DNA of 64,000 nucleotides from Campylobacter magnus (GTDB lineage Bacteria; Campylobacterota; Campylobacteria; Campylobacterales; Campylobacteraceae), in NCBI RefSeq assembly GCF_028649595.1, contig NZ_JAQSLK010000004.1:100777-164776 (forward strand), given 5' to 3'. The notes below the pieces were generated by a model that saw nothing but the letters and a program-made list of their open reading frames with translations, was not told where the DNA came from and did no database searches. Position numbers and translations under genes: made by a program. Below are positions 17,078 through 25,708 of this stretch, in pieces. The number at the start of each line of letters is the position of its first letter. Position 1 is the stretch's first letter.

Positions 17078-18799
17078 CTACATTTCCTTTTTAAGTTTAT
17101 CTATTGCTATGGTTAGTTCTCTTATTTTAGCAGCTTTATTATCCTCGCTACTATTTGCGATGCGATTTTTCTCACTTTCTAAAAAAGAACAAACCAGCCT
17201 ATTAAGAGCTGATTTAAACTGTTTTGCGTCATAAAGCTCCAAGCTCTCATCTAGCTCCAAGCTGCGCAAAACACTCTCATCGCCGTTTACAAAAGCGTTA
17301 TAATACCTAACATCCTTAAACATCTGCGCATTTAGAAGCGGCAAAGCGATTTTTTTATACTCATTATTTAGCAAGATATTTTTTAGCACGCTAAGGGCTA
17401 GGATATCACGCTTATTTGTGTTTTGGATATAGGCTTGGGGGTTTGGGATTTCATCTTGTGGGGCTTTAAATCTAGAATTCCTTAATGGCTTAAAGCTTCT
17501 AAAATTATTATTTATGCCCCAGTTTTGATTATTTTGCGGAATTTTAACATTTTTTTTAAGTGAAAAGTCATGCGGATTTATACCCAAAATCTGTGCTACC
17601 AAGGGCTCGTAAAAGCTGATAATCTCAGGTCTTAAAGCCCCTAAATACTCACGCAAAACATCAAGGGCTTTTATTTTATCCATGGGCGTTTGCAGGCTCA
17701 TCGCAGCTGCTTTTTTTCTTAGCACGAACTCTACTAGCTCCACTCCACCTTTATAAAGGCTTGCTAGCTCGCTTTGTCTATTTGCTGCTACTAGCTCGGC
17801 TGGGTCTTTGCCGCCCTCTATCAATACCACTTTGCCATCTATGCTAGAACGACTTAGCAGCTCAGCTGAGCGAAGTGCGGCATTTTGACCTGCTGTATCG
17901 CTATCAAAGCTTAAAATTACTTTTATATTTTCTTTTTTTAATAGTGGCAAATGCTTTGGCGTAAGAGCGGTGCCAAGCACAGCCACAGCGTTAAAAAAGC
18001 CAGCTTGATGCAGCATAATACAATCCATATAGCCCTCACAAATGATCACCTCGCCACTTTTAAAAATAGCCGCTCTTGCCTTATCATAGCCATAAAGCAC
18101 ACGACTTTTATCAAAAATCTCGCTTTGAGGGCTGTTTATATACTTTGCTGGATGGTCGCTGATGGTGCGTCCACCAAAGCCCACAATAGAGCCTATATGA
18201 TTATAGATTGGAAAGGTTATGCGGTTTGAAAAGCTTGCGTATACGCCACGCTCACTATTTTTTATCGCGCCAGCGCTAAAGGCTTTAATAGCTTCTATTT
18301 CGTTTTTTTGGAGTAAATTTATAGTGTTTTGGCTTGGCGGTGCCCAGCCAAGTTCGAACTTTTCTATCATTGCAGGGCTTAAAGCGCGCTCTTTTAGATA
18401 ATTAAGCGCAGCAATATTTGCTGGGTTAAAAAGCTCGGTTTTATAATAATTGTTTAAAAGCTCTAAAATTTCTTTTAGGCTATTATCTTTTTTTTGTGTT
18501 TTTTCATTGCTGTATTCAAGCTCTATGCCAAACATACTAGCAAGCTTTTCTATAGCTTGTGGGTAGCTTAGCTTTTCGTATTCCATGACAAACTTTATCG
18601 CATCGCCTCCAGCCCCACAAGAAAAGCAGTGATAAAGACCTCTATTTGAGCTTACATGCATGCTAGGGCTTTTGTCACCATGAAAAGGACAAAGCCCCAC
18701 AAGAGACGAGCCTGAGCGTTTTAGGCTTACATAAGCACCCACCACATCAGCTATATCAATGGAATTTCTTAAATGCTCTATACTTTTTTGTTCTATCAT
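17078..18799 (-). CDS. dnaG: DNA primase
   Basis: DnaG makes RNA primers at the replication fork. I start at ATG 18799 (MIEQKSIEHLRNSIDIADVV), which gives 574 residues; the open frame further upstream adds 56 residues that match nothing in the family. The N-terminal zinc finger (CPFHGDKSPSMHV...CFSCGAGG), the TOPRIM core (EVIICEGYMDCIMLHQAGF, SFDSDTAGQNAA) and a C-terminal helicase-binding region are present. The linker near 17473-17488 encodes PLRNSRF from an EcoRI-core palindrome, so a copy of the intergenic repeat seems to have been accepted in a non-essential linker. Confidence 0.96.
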   Translation of the reverse strand: MIEQKSIEHLRNSIDIADVVGAYVSLKRSGSSLVGLCPFHGDKSPSMHVSSNRGLYHCFSCGAGGDAIKFVMEYEKLSYPQAIEKLASMFGIELEYSNEKTQKKDNSLKEILELLNNYYKTELFNPANIAALNYLKERALSPAMIEKFELGWAPPSQNTINLLQKNEIEAIKAFSAGAIKNSERGVYASFSNRITFPIYNHIGSIVGFGGRTISDHPAKYINSPQSEIFDKSRVLYGYDKARAAIFKSGEVIICEGYMDCIMLHQAGFFNAVAVLGTALTPKHLPLLKKENIKVILSFDSDTAGQNAALRSAELLSRSSIDGKVVLIEGGKDPAELVAANRQSELASLYKGGVELVEFVLRKKAAAMSLQTPMDKIKALDVLREYLGALRPEIISFYEPLVAQILGINPHDFSLKKNVKIPQNNQNWGINNNFRSFKPLRNSRFKAPQDEIPNPQAYIQNTNKRDILALSVLKNILLNNEYKKIALPLLNAQMFKDVRYYNAFVNGDESVLRSLELDESLELYDAKQFKSALNRLVCSFLESEKNRIANSSEDNKAAKIRELTIAIDKLKKEM

Positions 18800-18851
18800 T
18801 TTTTTACTCTTTTGTGAGTAAAAATAGCATAATTTTGCTATAATTTTGCTT

Positions 18852-19334
18852 ATGAAATTAACACATATAAATGAAAATGGCAATCCAAAAATGGTAAATG
18901 TCGGCGCAAAGAATATCACCGAGCGTCTAGCAATCGCCTCTGGGCGTATAAAAATGAGCAAAGTCACCTTTGAGCTAGCCCTGAGTGGTCAGGGCAAAAA
19001 GGGCCCAGTAGAACAAATCGCTATAATCTCAGCAATAATGGGAGCAAAGAAAACCAGCGAGCTTATTGCTATGGCTCATCCTATTTTGATTTCAGGCACG
19101 GACGCAGAGCTTATAGCTTTGCCTCATTTGCCTGGCTTTGAGCTAAGGGTCAAGGTTAGCACTAGCGGACAAACAGGCGTAGAGATGGAGGCACTTAGCG
19201 CTGTTAGCATAGGGCTTTTAAATCTTTATGATATGCTAAAAGCGGCTGAGAAAGGCATGGAGATTTTGGATATTTGCTTAGAGTATAAAAGTGGTGGCAA
19301 AAGTGGGGAGTGGCGCCGTGAGCAAAACAGCTAA
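18852..19334 (+). CDS. moaC: Cyclic pyranopterin monophosphate synthase
   Basis: MoaC (161 aa from ATG 18852) acts with MoaA to make the first molybdopterin precursor from GTP. Diagnostic parts are THINENGNPKMVNVG at the N-terminus, MGAKKTSELIAMAHPILISG, the SGQTGVEMEALSAVSIGLLN core with the catalytic region, and YKSGGKSGEW at the end. A TTG two codons upstream gives a longer but poorer start. Its 3' end overlaps the DUF493 gene. Confidence 0.96.
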   Translation: MKLTHINENGNPKMVNVGAKNITERLAIASGRIKMSKVTFELALSGQGKKGPVEQIAIISAIMGAKKTSELIAMAHPILISGTDAELIALPHLPGFELRVKVSTSGQTGVEMEALSAVSIGLLNLYDMLKAAEKGMEILDICLEYKSGGKSGEWRREQNS

Positions 19335-19719
19335 AAACCCTGCTGCTAAAACAGCTAAAAACTCAGCTAAAAACTTAGCTAAAAATTCAGCCGATACCGC
19401 TAAAACAGCCAAAAATTTAGCCCAAAATTTAGTCAAAGATTTAGCAAGAAATTCTAGAATTCCCATTAGTACTTGCTTAGCTGATATTAAGCCAAAGATT
19501 GATTATCCTCTTATTTGGGAGTATACGATTTTTGTGCCACTTGATAGAGATGAAAAAGAGTTGATTGCTAACACGCTTGGTATCTGCGAGCATAAACTTA
19601 CAGCAAGCAATAAAAACACTAAATATAAAAGCTTTAAGCTAAACTTGTTAGTGCGAAGCGAAAATGAAAGACTAGAGATTTTTGCCAAGCTAAAAGCGGC
19701 TTGTGCTTTTGTGCTATAA
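19318..19719 (+). CDS. DUF493/YbeD-like (HP0495-type) protein with a Lys/Ala/Asn-rich N-terminal extension
   Basis: The C-terminal 80 or so residues (YPLIWEYTIFVPLDRDEKEL, LGICEHKLTASNKNTKYKSF and a closing FAKLKAACAFVL) fit the small DUF493 alpha/beta family. The first 50 residues are a repeat-rich tail of AKTAKNSAKNLAKNSA type, which the usual 80-90 residue family members lack. The RNSRIPIST junction (19450-19466) is encoded by an EcoRI-core palindrome. I chose GTG 19318 (MSKTAKNPAAK). A GTG at 19291 is possible. It overlaps moaC. Function is unknown, with a regulatory role possible. Confidence 0.7.
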   Translation: MSKTAKNPAAKTAKNSAKNLAKNSADTAKTAKNLAQNLVKDLARNSRIPISTCLADIKPKIDYPLIWEYTIFVPLDRDEKELIANTLGICEHKLTASNKNTKYKSFKLNLLVRSENERLEIFAKLKAACAFVL

Positions 19720-19845
19720 AATCTAGAATTCCCTAGGAATTCTAGATAGAATTCTAGATTTTTTCAAACCGTGTTTTAAAAAAGCCTTAGGAATTCTAGA
19801 ATTCCCCAAGAATTCTAGATGGAATTCTAGAATTCCTACACCAAA
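19720..19845. repeat. EcoRI-core palindromes in the convergent gap
   Basis: Four or more partial GGAATTCTAGAATTCC palindromes lie between the convergent DUF493 and autotransporter genes. They may act as terminator-like hairpins on both strands, but no U-tract is seen. Confidence 0.6.
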
Positions 19846-19848
19846 GCT

Positions 19849-22800
19849 TTAAAAGCTTATCCCAGCCCTTAGCATGATTTCATATTGATTATAAGCTCTT
19901 GCTTTTTCATCACTTATGCTAATGCGAAAAAACTTATTGCCCTTGCTAGCACCAAGAGCAACGCCACCATAAAAGCCTTGCTTCTCGCTTCTGCTTGTAT
20001 TTGCTAAAAACTTTTGATTACTAGCTTCAACAAAGCTTAGATTTTGATTTATATCTTTGTTATTAAACTTTCTCCAATAAAAGGCAAAAAGGCTAGCATT
20101 AAAGCGCCAGTTATTATTTAGCTCAGTGTTATAAACTAGATTTGCGCCCAGCCAGCCCCTGCCAAAGTGCGTGGTCTTTGCCTCGTAGTTTTTTGCCAGA
20201 GCTCCGCTTTGAGAGAAGCTATCTTGCCTTATCACGCTATAATCTAGTAGCGCAATAGGCGTAAAATTAAGGTTCTCGCTTAGCTTAAAGCTTTTATAAA
20301 CGCCGCCTTGAAAGTTAGCAAAGTAGTTTTTGTAGTTTGCATCACTTTTTGCGTTGCTTAGATATTTTATGCTTTGTTCATAGCGGTTAAAGCTCATACC
20401 AGCACTAGCCCCCAAAAGCACGCCAAAGCTATCAAAATTGTGATTTAGGCTAAGCCCTAGGCTAAACATATTTGATCTGGTGTCGCTTAGATCATCCTCA
20501 GTCTTTGAGTGAGATAGACCGATGAAGCCACCTAGCAAGGTGCTATCACTAAGAGCTTTTTTGGCTTGCAAATCTAGCAAATAAGAGTTTTGCTTGTAAT
20601 TATCGTGGTCGGTGTGGCGGTAGGCTATACCTGCGCTAAGTTCTGTTTTTATAAACACATCATCAACCTTGCCTAGATACTCATCGCCAAAGGCTGCTGT
20701 TGGCGCAAATACAGAACTAGAAGTATTTAGTGAGCCAAGCGAGCTAGCTGGATCCATTAAAAATAGAGCGTTTTTGATAGTTAAGTCTTTTTGCATTGTA
20801 TCAATAGAGTCTATGTTTGTGTTTGTTGGTGTGTTTTTCATAGCATTTAGAGCGTCGCTAAACTGCTCGCTAGGCAAGTTGTCTAGCTGGGCTAGGGCAG
20901 CGGTGCTCTGTGGACTTAGAGTAGCAGCATTATTAAGCAAGCCTTGAAGTGCTTTTATAGGAGCATCAGGACTGCTTGGAGCGACTGGGGCAGCAGCTAA
21001 AACAGCAGCAGCTACTGCTTGTTGCCCTGCTAGTTGCTGAGCAGCTATTTGCTCTGCTTGGTTGTTTTGGTTGTTTTGGTTGTTTTGGTTGTTTTGGTTT
21101 TGGTTGTTTTGGTTTTGGTTGTTTTGGTTTTGGTTACCTGCGCCGGCGTTATTATTTTGGTTATTATCGCCGGTGTTGCCACTTGGGTTTTGTGGCTGGT
21201 TAGGCTGCTCTTCTGGTTGGGTTGGTTGGCTAGGTTGAGTTGGCGTGCTTGGTTGAGTTGGCTGAGCTGGTTGGCTTGGGTTAGTTGGTGTGTTACCTGA
21301 ACCACCTTGCGAACCAGAGCCTGAACTGCCGCCACCTTGTGAACCACCAGTGCCAGTGCCGTCTGCACCACCTGAGCTATCACCACCATCTGGTGGTGTT
21401 GGTGTTGGCTGCTTTACTTGCCCTTTATCTAAGCCTCTGCCTTGTTCGTTACCATTTCTTTCTCTGGCTATAAAGCTTTTTCCGTCTTCTTGCATATCAA
21501 AAGCTAATAAGTTTGTAGAAAGTGCAGAAATTTTAAAATTTCCAAATTGCTGAACTAGACCATCGTCCAAATTTACAGTTATTGTTTCACCTTTTTGAAT
21601 TAAGTTATCAGCATTGTGTAGTGGCACATATTGCAGCCCACCATCTTGTATATCATAATTTTTGGCAATAAATTTACTATTTAAATCGCTTTTAGCAAAA
21701 GCAATTTGTAATATAGCATTAGATCCCCTTTGACTATATTCCCCACCTACTCTTAAAGTATCGAGGCTGCTAGATGAGTCTTTGTCATCGTAAAAACCAG
21801 CTCTTACAATACCATAGTTTATTAAATTGCCTTCAATTTTACCTATACCTCTAAGCATAGCATTGTTACTAATATTTACATTGTTATTTACTGTGCCTTG
21901 TTGCAGTGTAAAAATGCTTGAATTTTTAGCAAATACAGATGAACTTATAAGTTTTCCGCTCAGTATTAACTCACCATTATTTATTATAGTGTCTCCTTTG
22001 TAATCACTATTACCACTCAAGAGTAGTGTGCCATCACCATCTTTTTTTATACCTATTTGAGTTACATTTGGTAATTTTATTGGTTTACTTACAGCATCTT
22101 TTTCATGTGTGTTATCTTCCCATAATCTTTGAGAGATGTTATTGCTAAAAATTACTTGACCATGATTTTTTTCTATATTCAATGTGTAAAGAGCTTGTTT
22201 AGAATTTTCAGAATCTATATCTTTGTCGCTCATACGGTTGGCATCAAGTTTGCCGATACCACCCATAGCCTTACCTATATCTAAAATTCCTTGTCCAAAA
22301 ACCTCTTGCCAGCTAGCTTTTTGAATCCAGTTATATTCTGGGTCTTTAAATTGATTTATATTACTAGCTTGAATAGCACCCCAAGATTCTCTCCAATAAT
22401 ATCCCTCTGCGTCTAAGTCTTTTTCAACTTGAGCCGTATCTACTTGACCATTCTTCATTGGGATTTCATTATCATCTAAATAGAATACGGTATAATAAGT
22501 TTTACTTTTTAAACCTTCGCCAGTAGTAGTTTTCTTTACGATTACTTTTGGCTTTTTGAAATTTTGATTTGCGGTGCTTAGTAAAACATCGGCAACCTGG
22601 TTTGGTTTAAGAAACGGAAATTTTTCTTGTACCAAAGCTGCCGCTCCTGATACATAAGGCGTGGCTTGACTTGTTCCACTAATTGCAATAAATTCGTTTT
22701 TATCTGTTTTGCCTAGCACATCACGCAAACCATAAGCAGCATTTGCTGCTATGACATTATTGCCAGGTGCCATTAAAGCATAATTTATTGAGCCTTTAAA

Positions 22801-23592
22801 TCCATTGCTAAATAAAGGAACGCTTGCTCCATTTAAAACAAGTTTATCGCCATCTTTTTTGATTTTATCGCTATCAACAGCCCCAACAACTAAAAAAGAA
22901 CGCAATTTCTCATTATAAGAAGGTAGCGTAGCAAACAAACCAGGAGAGCTCATACCTTCATTTCCAGCAGCAAAAACCACAAGAGCTTTATTTTCTTCTG
23001 ATATTTGTACTAAACTTTTTATCTCTTTTGACTTGTAAAAAGCTTGTTCTATCCAGGAATTGGCATCAGTAGATATATACAATGGATGATAACCCATTTC
23101 TCCGTCCATGCCAACTAACGGATAAATCTTAGAATTCCAGCTATTATTTATAACACTTACTCCATTATCCATAAAATAAGAATATATTTTATCTGATGAA
23201 GGTACTTCAATGTCCGAGTTGCTTCCAGTTGTATTTCTACCAGTAACTTGTAAGTTATAACTTGTAGCTCCGTAAGCCACACCATGTGGAGCATCATTTC
23301 CTAAGTTATTTCCTACTATAATGCTTGTTACATGAGTACCATGTGTATCTACTGTGTAATCTGGCTTATAAGTGCTTCCTTTATATTTTGAAAACATTTG
23401 ATCGTTTACTTTGCCTTGCAAAAGACTTACATCATCTCTAGCAGCACCGTCTATAACGCCAATCTTTACGCCTGAGCCTGTTATACCCTGATCATAAGCT
23501 GCGCTTGCGTTTATCAAGTCTAAATCTTTTTGATTATTTGCCCCTAGGGCTATACTAGCACTAATTGCTATTAAAAATACTTCTTTTTTCAT
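19849..23592 (-). CDS. Subtilisin-like (S8) serine protease autotransporter
   Basis: This 1247-residue protein has a signal peptide (MKKEVFLIAISASIALG), an S8 peptidase passenger with the triad D48 (GVIDGA), H84 (DTHGTH) and S308 (SGTSQATPYVSGAAAL), and the oxyanion Asn211 (AAGNEG). A PATR-like beta-strand repeat follows (DGDGTLLLSGNSDYKGDT). Next is a long linker rich in P, T, Q, G and N (about residues 735-850), with PTQPSQPTQP and NNQNQ repeats encoded near 21060-21260. A C-terminal beta-barrel of about 270 residues ends in Phe. It should be exported through type V secretion, and may cleave itself or host/bacterial surface proteins. The linker repeats could vary in length. It stands alone as a monocistronic gene. 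Confidence 0.92.
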   Translation of the reverse strand: MKKEVFLIAISASIALGANNQKDLDLINASAAYDQGITGSGVKIGVIDGAARDDVSLLQGKVNDQMFSKYKGSTYKPDYTVDTHGTHVTSIIVGNNLGNDAPHGVAYGATSYNLQVTGRNTTGSNSDIEVPSSDKIYSYFMDNGVSVINNSWNSKIYPLVGMDGEMGYHPLYISTDANSWIEQAFYKSKEIKSLVQISEENKALVVFAAGNEGMSSPGLFATLPSYNEKLRSFLVVGAVDSDKIKKDGDKLVLNGASVPLFSNGFKGSINYALMAPGNNVIAANAAYGLRDVLGKTDKNEFIAISGTSQATPYVSGAAALVQEKFPFLKPNQVADVLLSTANQNFKKPKVIVKKTTTGEGLKSKTYYTVFYLDDNEIPMKNGQVDTAQVEKDLDAEGYYWRESWGAIQASNINQFKDPEYNWIQKASWQEVFGQGILDIGKAMGGIGKLDANRMSDKDIDSENSKQALYTLNIEKNHGQVIFSNNISQRLWEDNTHEKDAVSKPIKLPNVTQIGIKKDGDGTLLLSGNSDYKGDTIINNGELILSGKLISSSVFAKNSSIFTLQQGTVNNNVNISNNAMLRGIGKIEGNLINYGIVRAGFYDDKDSSSSLDTLRVGGEYSQRGSNAILQIAFAKSDLNSKFIAKNYDIQDGGLQYVPLHNADNLIQKGETITVNLDDGLVQQFGNFKISALSTNLLAFDMQEDGKSFIARERNGNEQGRGLDKGQVKQPTPTPPDGGDSSGGADGTGTGGSQGGGSSGSGSQGGSGNTPTNPSQPAQPTQPSTPTQPSQPTQPEEQPNQPQNPSGNTGDNNQNNNAGAGNQNQNNQNQNNQNQNNQNNQNNQNNQAEQIAAQQLAGQQAVAAAVLAAAPVAPSSPDAPIKALQGLLNNAATLSPQSTAALAQLDNLPSEQFSDALNAMKNTPTNTNIDSIDTMQKDLTIKNALFLMDPASSLGSLNTSSSVFAPTAAFGDEYLGKVDDVFIKTELSAGIAYRHTDHDNYKQNSYLLDLQAKKALSDSTLLGGFIGLSHSKTEDDLSDTRSNMFSLGLSLNHNFDSFGVLLGASAGMSFNRYEQSIKYLSNAKSDANYKNYFANFQGGVYKSFKLSENLNFTPIALLDYSVIRQDSFSQSGALAKNYEAKTTHFGRGWLGANLVYNTELNNNWRFNASLFAFYWRKFNNKDINQNLSFVEASNQKFLANTSRSEKQGFYGGVALGASKGNKFFRISISDEKARAYNQYEIMLRAGISF
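21060..21135. repeat. In-frame short tandem repeats in the autotransporter linker
   Basis: Repeats of TTGGTTGTTTTGG-type units encode NNQNQ and NQNN runs on the minus strand. These units change length in steps of three bases, so slippage would alter linker length without breaking the frame. Confidence 0.7.
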
Positions 23593-23763
23593 GATTTTAC
23601 CTAAAATTGTGTATTGATAAATTTTACTATCTATAACTTTAATAAAGAATAAAATTTATAGGGTAAAATCTAGAATTCCCCCAGGAATTCTAGATGGAAT
23701 TCTAGACGGAATTCTAGAATTCCTAAGCTAAATTTTAGAATTCCTTAGCAAAAAGTGGCTAAA

Positions 23764-25113
23764 CTATTTTTTCATAGCCTTTTCTATTTCGCTCATTTTT
23801 GGATAGACAAAGCGAGTATGACGCTCTACTCTTACTCTTTCAGGCTCATCACTAGCCACTGCTGTGATAGTAATATCCATAGGCGTATCATGCATACTCT
23901 CTTCTATAAGGCGTTCTTTTGTCTCCAAAATAACGACTATTTTGCGTTTTGCGCCTGCTTCTAGCTTGATCTCGTTTTTTGGTCTTACAAACTCTATTCT
24001 TGGCTCGCTAAGGCTAAATGTATAAGAATGCGCTTTATTATCTGTATTTTGGATAAGGAAGGTATAGGCGTTTTGTACTCTTATTTTTTCACCATCAGCT
24101 ACGATGTGATATAGCTCGGTGTTGCGGTTTATGTTTAGTAGCATGTTTTCTTTTTTAGTACTCATAAAGCCAAGAGCTATAGCAAATGCTAAAATAATCA
24201 CCATATAAGCAATAGTTCTAAATCTAAAATACTGAACTTTCTTGCCAGTATCTAGCGAGTGTGCAGAAGTCCATGAAATCAGGCTTGGCTCGCCCTTTTT
24301 GCCCATTACAGCAGCACAGGCATCAGAGCACTCAAGGCAGTTTATACACTCAAGCTGCATACCACGGCGAATATCAATGTGCGTAGGACACACAGCCACA
24401 CAGGCCTCACAGCCTATACACTCGCCAGCTACCGGCTTTTTGCCAAGCTTTGCAGCACCATCAAACACGCGTCCGCCACGCCTCTCATCGTAAATTACTT
24501 GTATGGTATCGTGATCAAACATCGTGCTTTGAATGCGAGCATAAGGACAGACATAAATGCAGAAATTCTCAGCCAAAAAGCACACATCAAAGATAAGAAA
24601 TAGCGCAAAGCCAGTTACTATACCAAAAAGCAGTTTATGCTCGGCTGGGTTTTGAAGATAAGCAAAGAAATCCTCAGGCGGCACGAAATACCAAAGCAGG
24701 TTGCTAGCAGCCACAAAGGCAATCAGGGCAAAAATCGCTATACTTAGAGCCTTGCGAACTGGATAGTTTTTGCTTGGGCGTTGTTTGTCTTTTATATTGC
24801 CACGGATTTTAAAAATCTTAGTTTGCAATAAATCTCTAAAAATCACCCTAAATATCGTCTGCGGACAGCTCCAGCCACACCACACACGACCACCAAGCGT
24901 AGTCATAAAGAAAATACTAAGAAAGAAAATCACCAGCAAAAATGGCATCAAATACAGCTCTTGCATATCAAAGCTAGTAAAGAGAATGTTTAGCTTTTTG
25001 TGATCAAAGCTTAGCAAGAAAAAGTGGTTGCCATCAATGCGGATAAAGGGCAGAACTAGCGTTATAATCGTGATTAAGGCGTAGGTAAAATAGCGTTTTT
25101 TTGCGTAAGTCAT
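23764..25113 (-). CDS. ccoG: Cytochrome c oxidase (cbb3) accessory protein CcoG
   Basis: This 449-residue inner-membrane ferredoxin-like protein (start ATG 25113, MTYAKKRYFTYALITIITLV) has several transmembrane helices and two 4Fe-4S motifs (CIGCEACVAVCP and CINCLECSDAC). A membrane-proximal CGWSCPQTIFR precedes an immunoglobulin-like FixG C-terminal domain. CcoG reduces copper for assembly of cbb3 oxidase, the microaerobic terminal oxidase of Campylobacter. The rest of the cco cluster is not in the window. The longer open frame upstream is unlikely to be translated. Confidence 0.92.
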   Translation of the reverse strand: MTYAKKRYFTYALITIITLVLPFIRIDGNHFFLLSFDHKKLNILFTSFDMQELYLMPFLLVIFFLSIFFMTTLGGRVWCGWSCPQTIFRVIFRDLLQTKIFKIRGNIKDKQRPSKNYPVRKALSIAIFALIAFVAASNLLWYFVPPEDFFAYLQNPAEHKLLFGIVTGFALFLIFDVCFLAENFCIYVCPYARIQSTMFDHDTIQVIYDERRGGRVFDGAAKLGKKPVAGECIGCEACVAVCPTHIDIRRGMQLECINCLECSDACAAVMGKKGEPSLISWTSAHSLDTGKKVQYFRFRTIAYMVIILAFAIALGFMSTKKENMLLNINRNTELYHIVADGEKIRVQNAYTFLIQNTDNKAHSYTFSLSEPRIEFVRPKNEIKLEAGAKRKIVVILETKERLIEESMHDTPMDITITAVASDEPERVRVERHTRFVYPKMSEIEKAMKK

Positions 25114-25203
25114 AGCAAATCCTTTAAAAAAAATCTTGACATTGTAGCAAAAAAAGACTAATTTTGTTGTAATAAAGTTACTTTTTAATGTAAAATAAAA
25201 AAT

Positions 25204-25223
25204 GGGGTAGAAAAATCTACCCC
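25204..25223 (-). terminator. Terminator after rpsU
   Basis: An eight-pair stem, GGGGTAGA/TCTACCCC, with a 4-nt loop is followed on the minus strand by ATTTTTTATTTT. It lies between the rpsU stop (25245) and the ccoG start, so it should terminate the rpsU transcript. Confidence 0.7.
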
Positions 25224-25244
25224 TGCTACTAAGCAAAAAGCCTC

Positions 25245-25457
25245 TTAGAAGCGGCTTTCATAACGGCGTAGCATATAGAGCCTTTTAAGAATTTTCTTAC
25301 GAGCTGCGATTTTTTGTTTTTTGCGAATCTCAGTCATAGGCTCAAAGAAGCGGCGTGCGCGCACTTCTGTAACCACAAGATTGCGGTCAGTTTGCTTTTT
25401 AAAGCGACGATAAGCCTCGTCGAAGCTCTCGTTTTGATGAACCTTTACACCTGGCAA
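25245..25457 (-). CDS. rpsU: Ribosomal protein bS21
   Basis: This small basic protein of the 30S subunit helps mRNA initiation. It reads [36 protein letters not shown] and ends [12 protein letters not shown], which is the family pattern. The family length of 70 residues is reached with a TTG start at 25457 (TTG CCA GGT GTA), preceded by AGGTGGTGA. The open frame extends four codons further to a GTG. The start codon is therefore unusual, probably TTG. Confidence 0.9.
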   Translation of the reverse strand: MPGVKVHQNESFDEAYRRFKKQTDRNLVVTEVRARRFFEPMTEIRKKQKIAARKKILKRLYMLRRYESRF

Positions 25458-25499
25458 AGAACTCACCACCTTTCTTTGAAAAAATGAGTGCGGATTTTA

Positions 25500-25708
25500 G
25501 CCTTTTTTAGCTTGATTTTGCCTTAGGAATTCTAGATTTATCCTTAGGAATTCTAGATTTTTAGCTGTTTTTGCTCTAGGAATTTTAGAATTCCTTTGTT
25601 TTTCTGGGGGTTGGGGGGGGGTTCTTTTTAGGAATTTTAGATTAGGAATTTTAGAATTTTACTTAGGAATTCTAGAATTCGCCTTAGGAATTCTAGAATT
25701 CCCAAAGC
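25500..25708. repeat. Intergenic repeat cluster with a long G run
   Basis: This holds EcoRI-core palindromes and a degenerate GGGGGTTGGGGGGGGG box (about 25606-25621). The G9 run is intergenic, so it does not switch a gene. Confidence 0.7.

Noticed and set aside
18800..18967. Extended N-terminus of dnaG
   Set aside because: The added 56 residues overlap the divergent moaC promoter and start, and match nothing. The internal ATG gives the family N-terminus.
20669..21553. Plus-strand frames rich in Cys/Phe/Gly or Leu/Val over the autotransporter linker
   Set aside because: They are shadows of the minus-strand PTQP/NNQN repeats, with no start signals.
25114..25236. Extended N-terminus of ccoG
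   Set aside because: The upstream part overlaps the rpsU terminator, and the internal start fits the family.
25606..25621. G9-type run as another phase-variation tract
   Set aside because: It lies in the GGGGGTTAGGGGG intergenic box between rpsU and the Fe-S gene and not in a reading frame.
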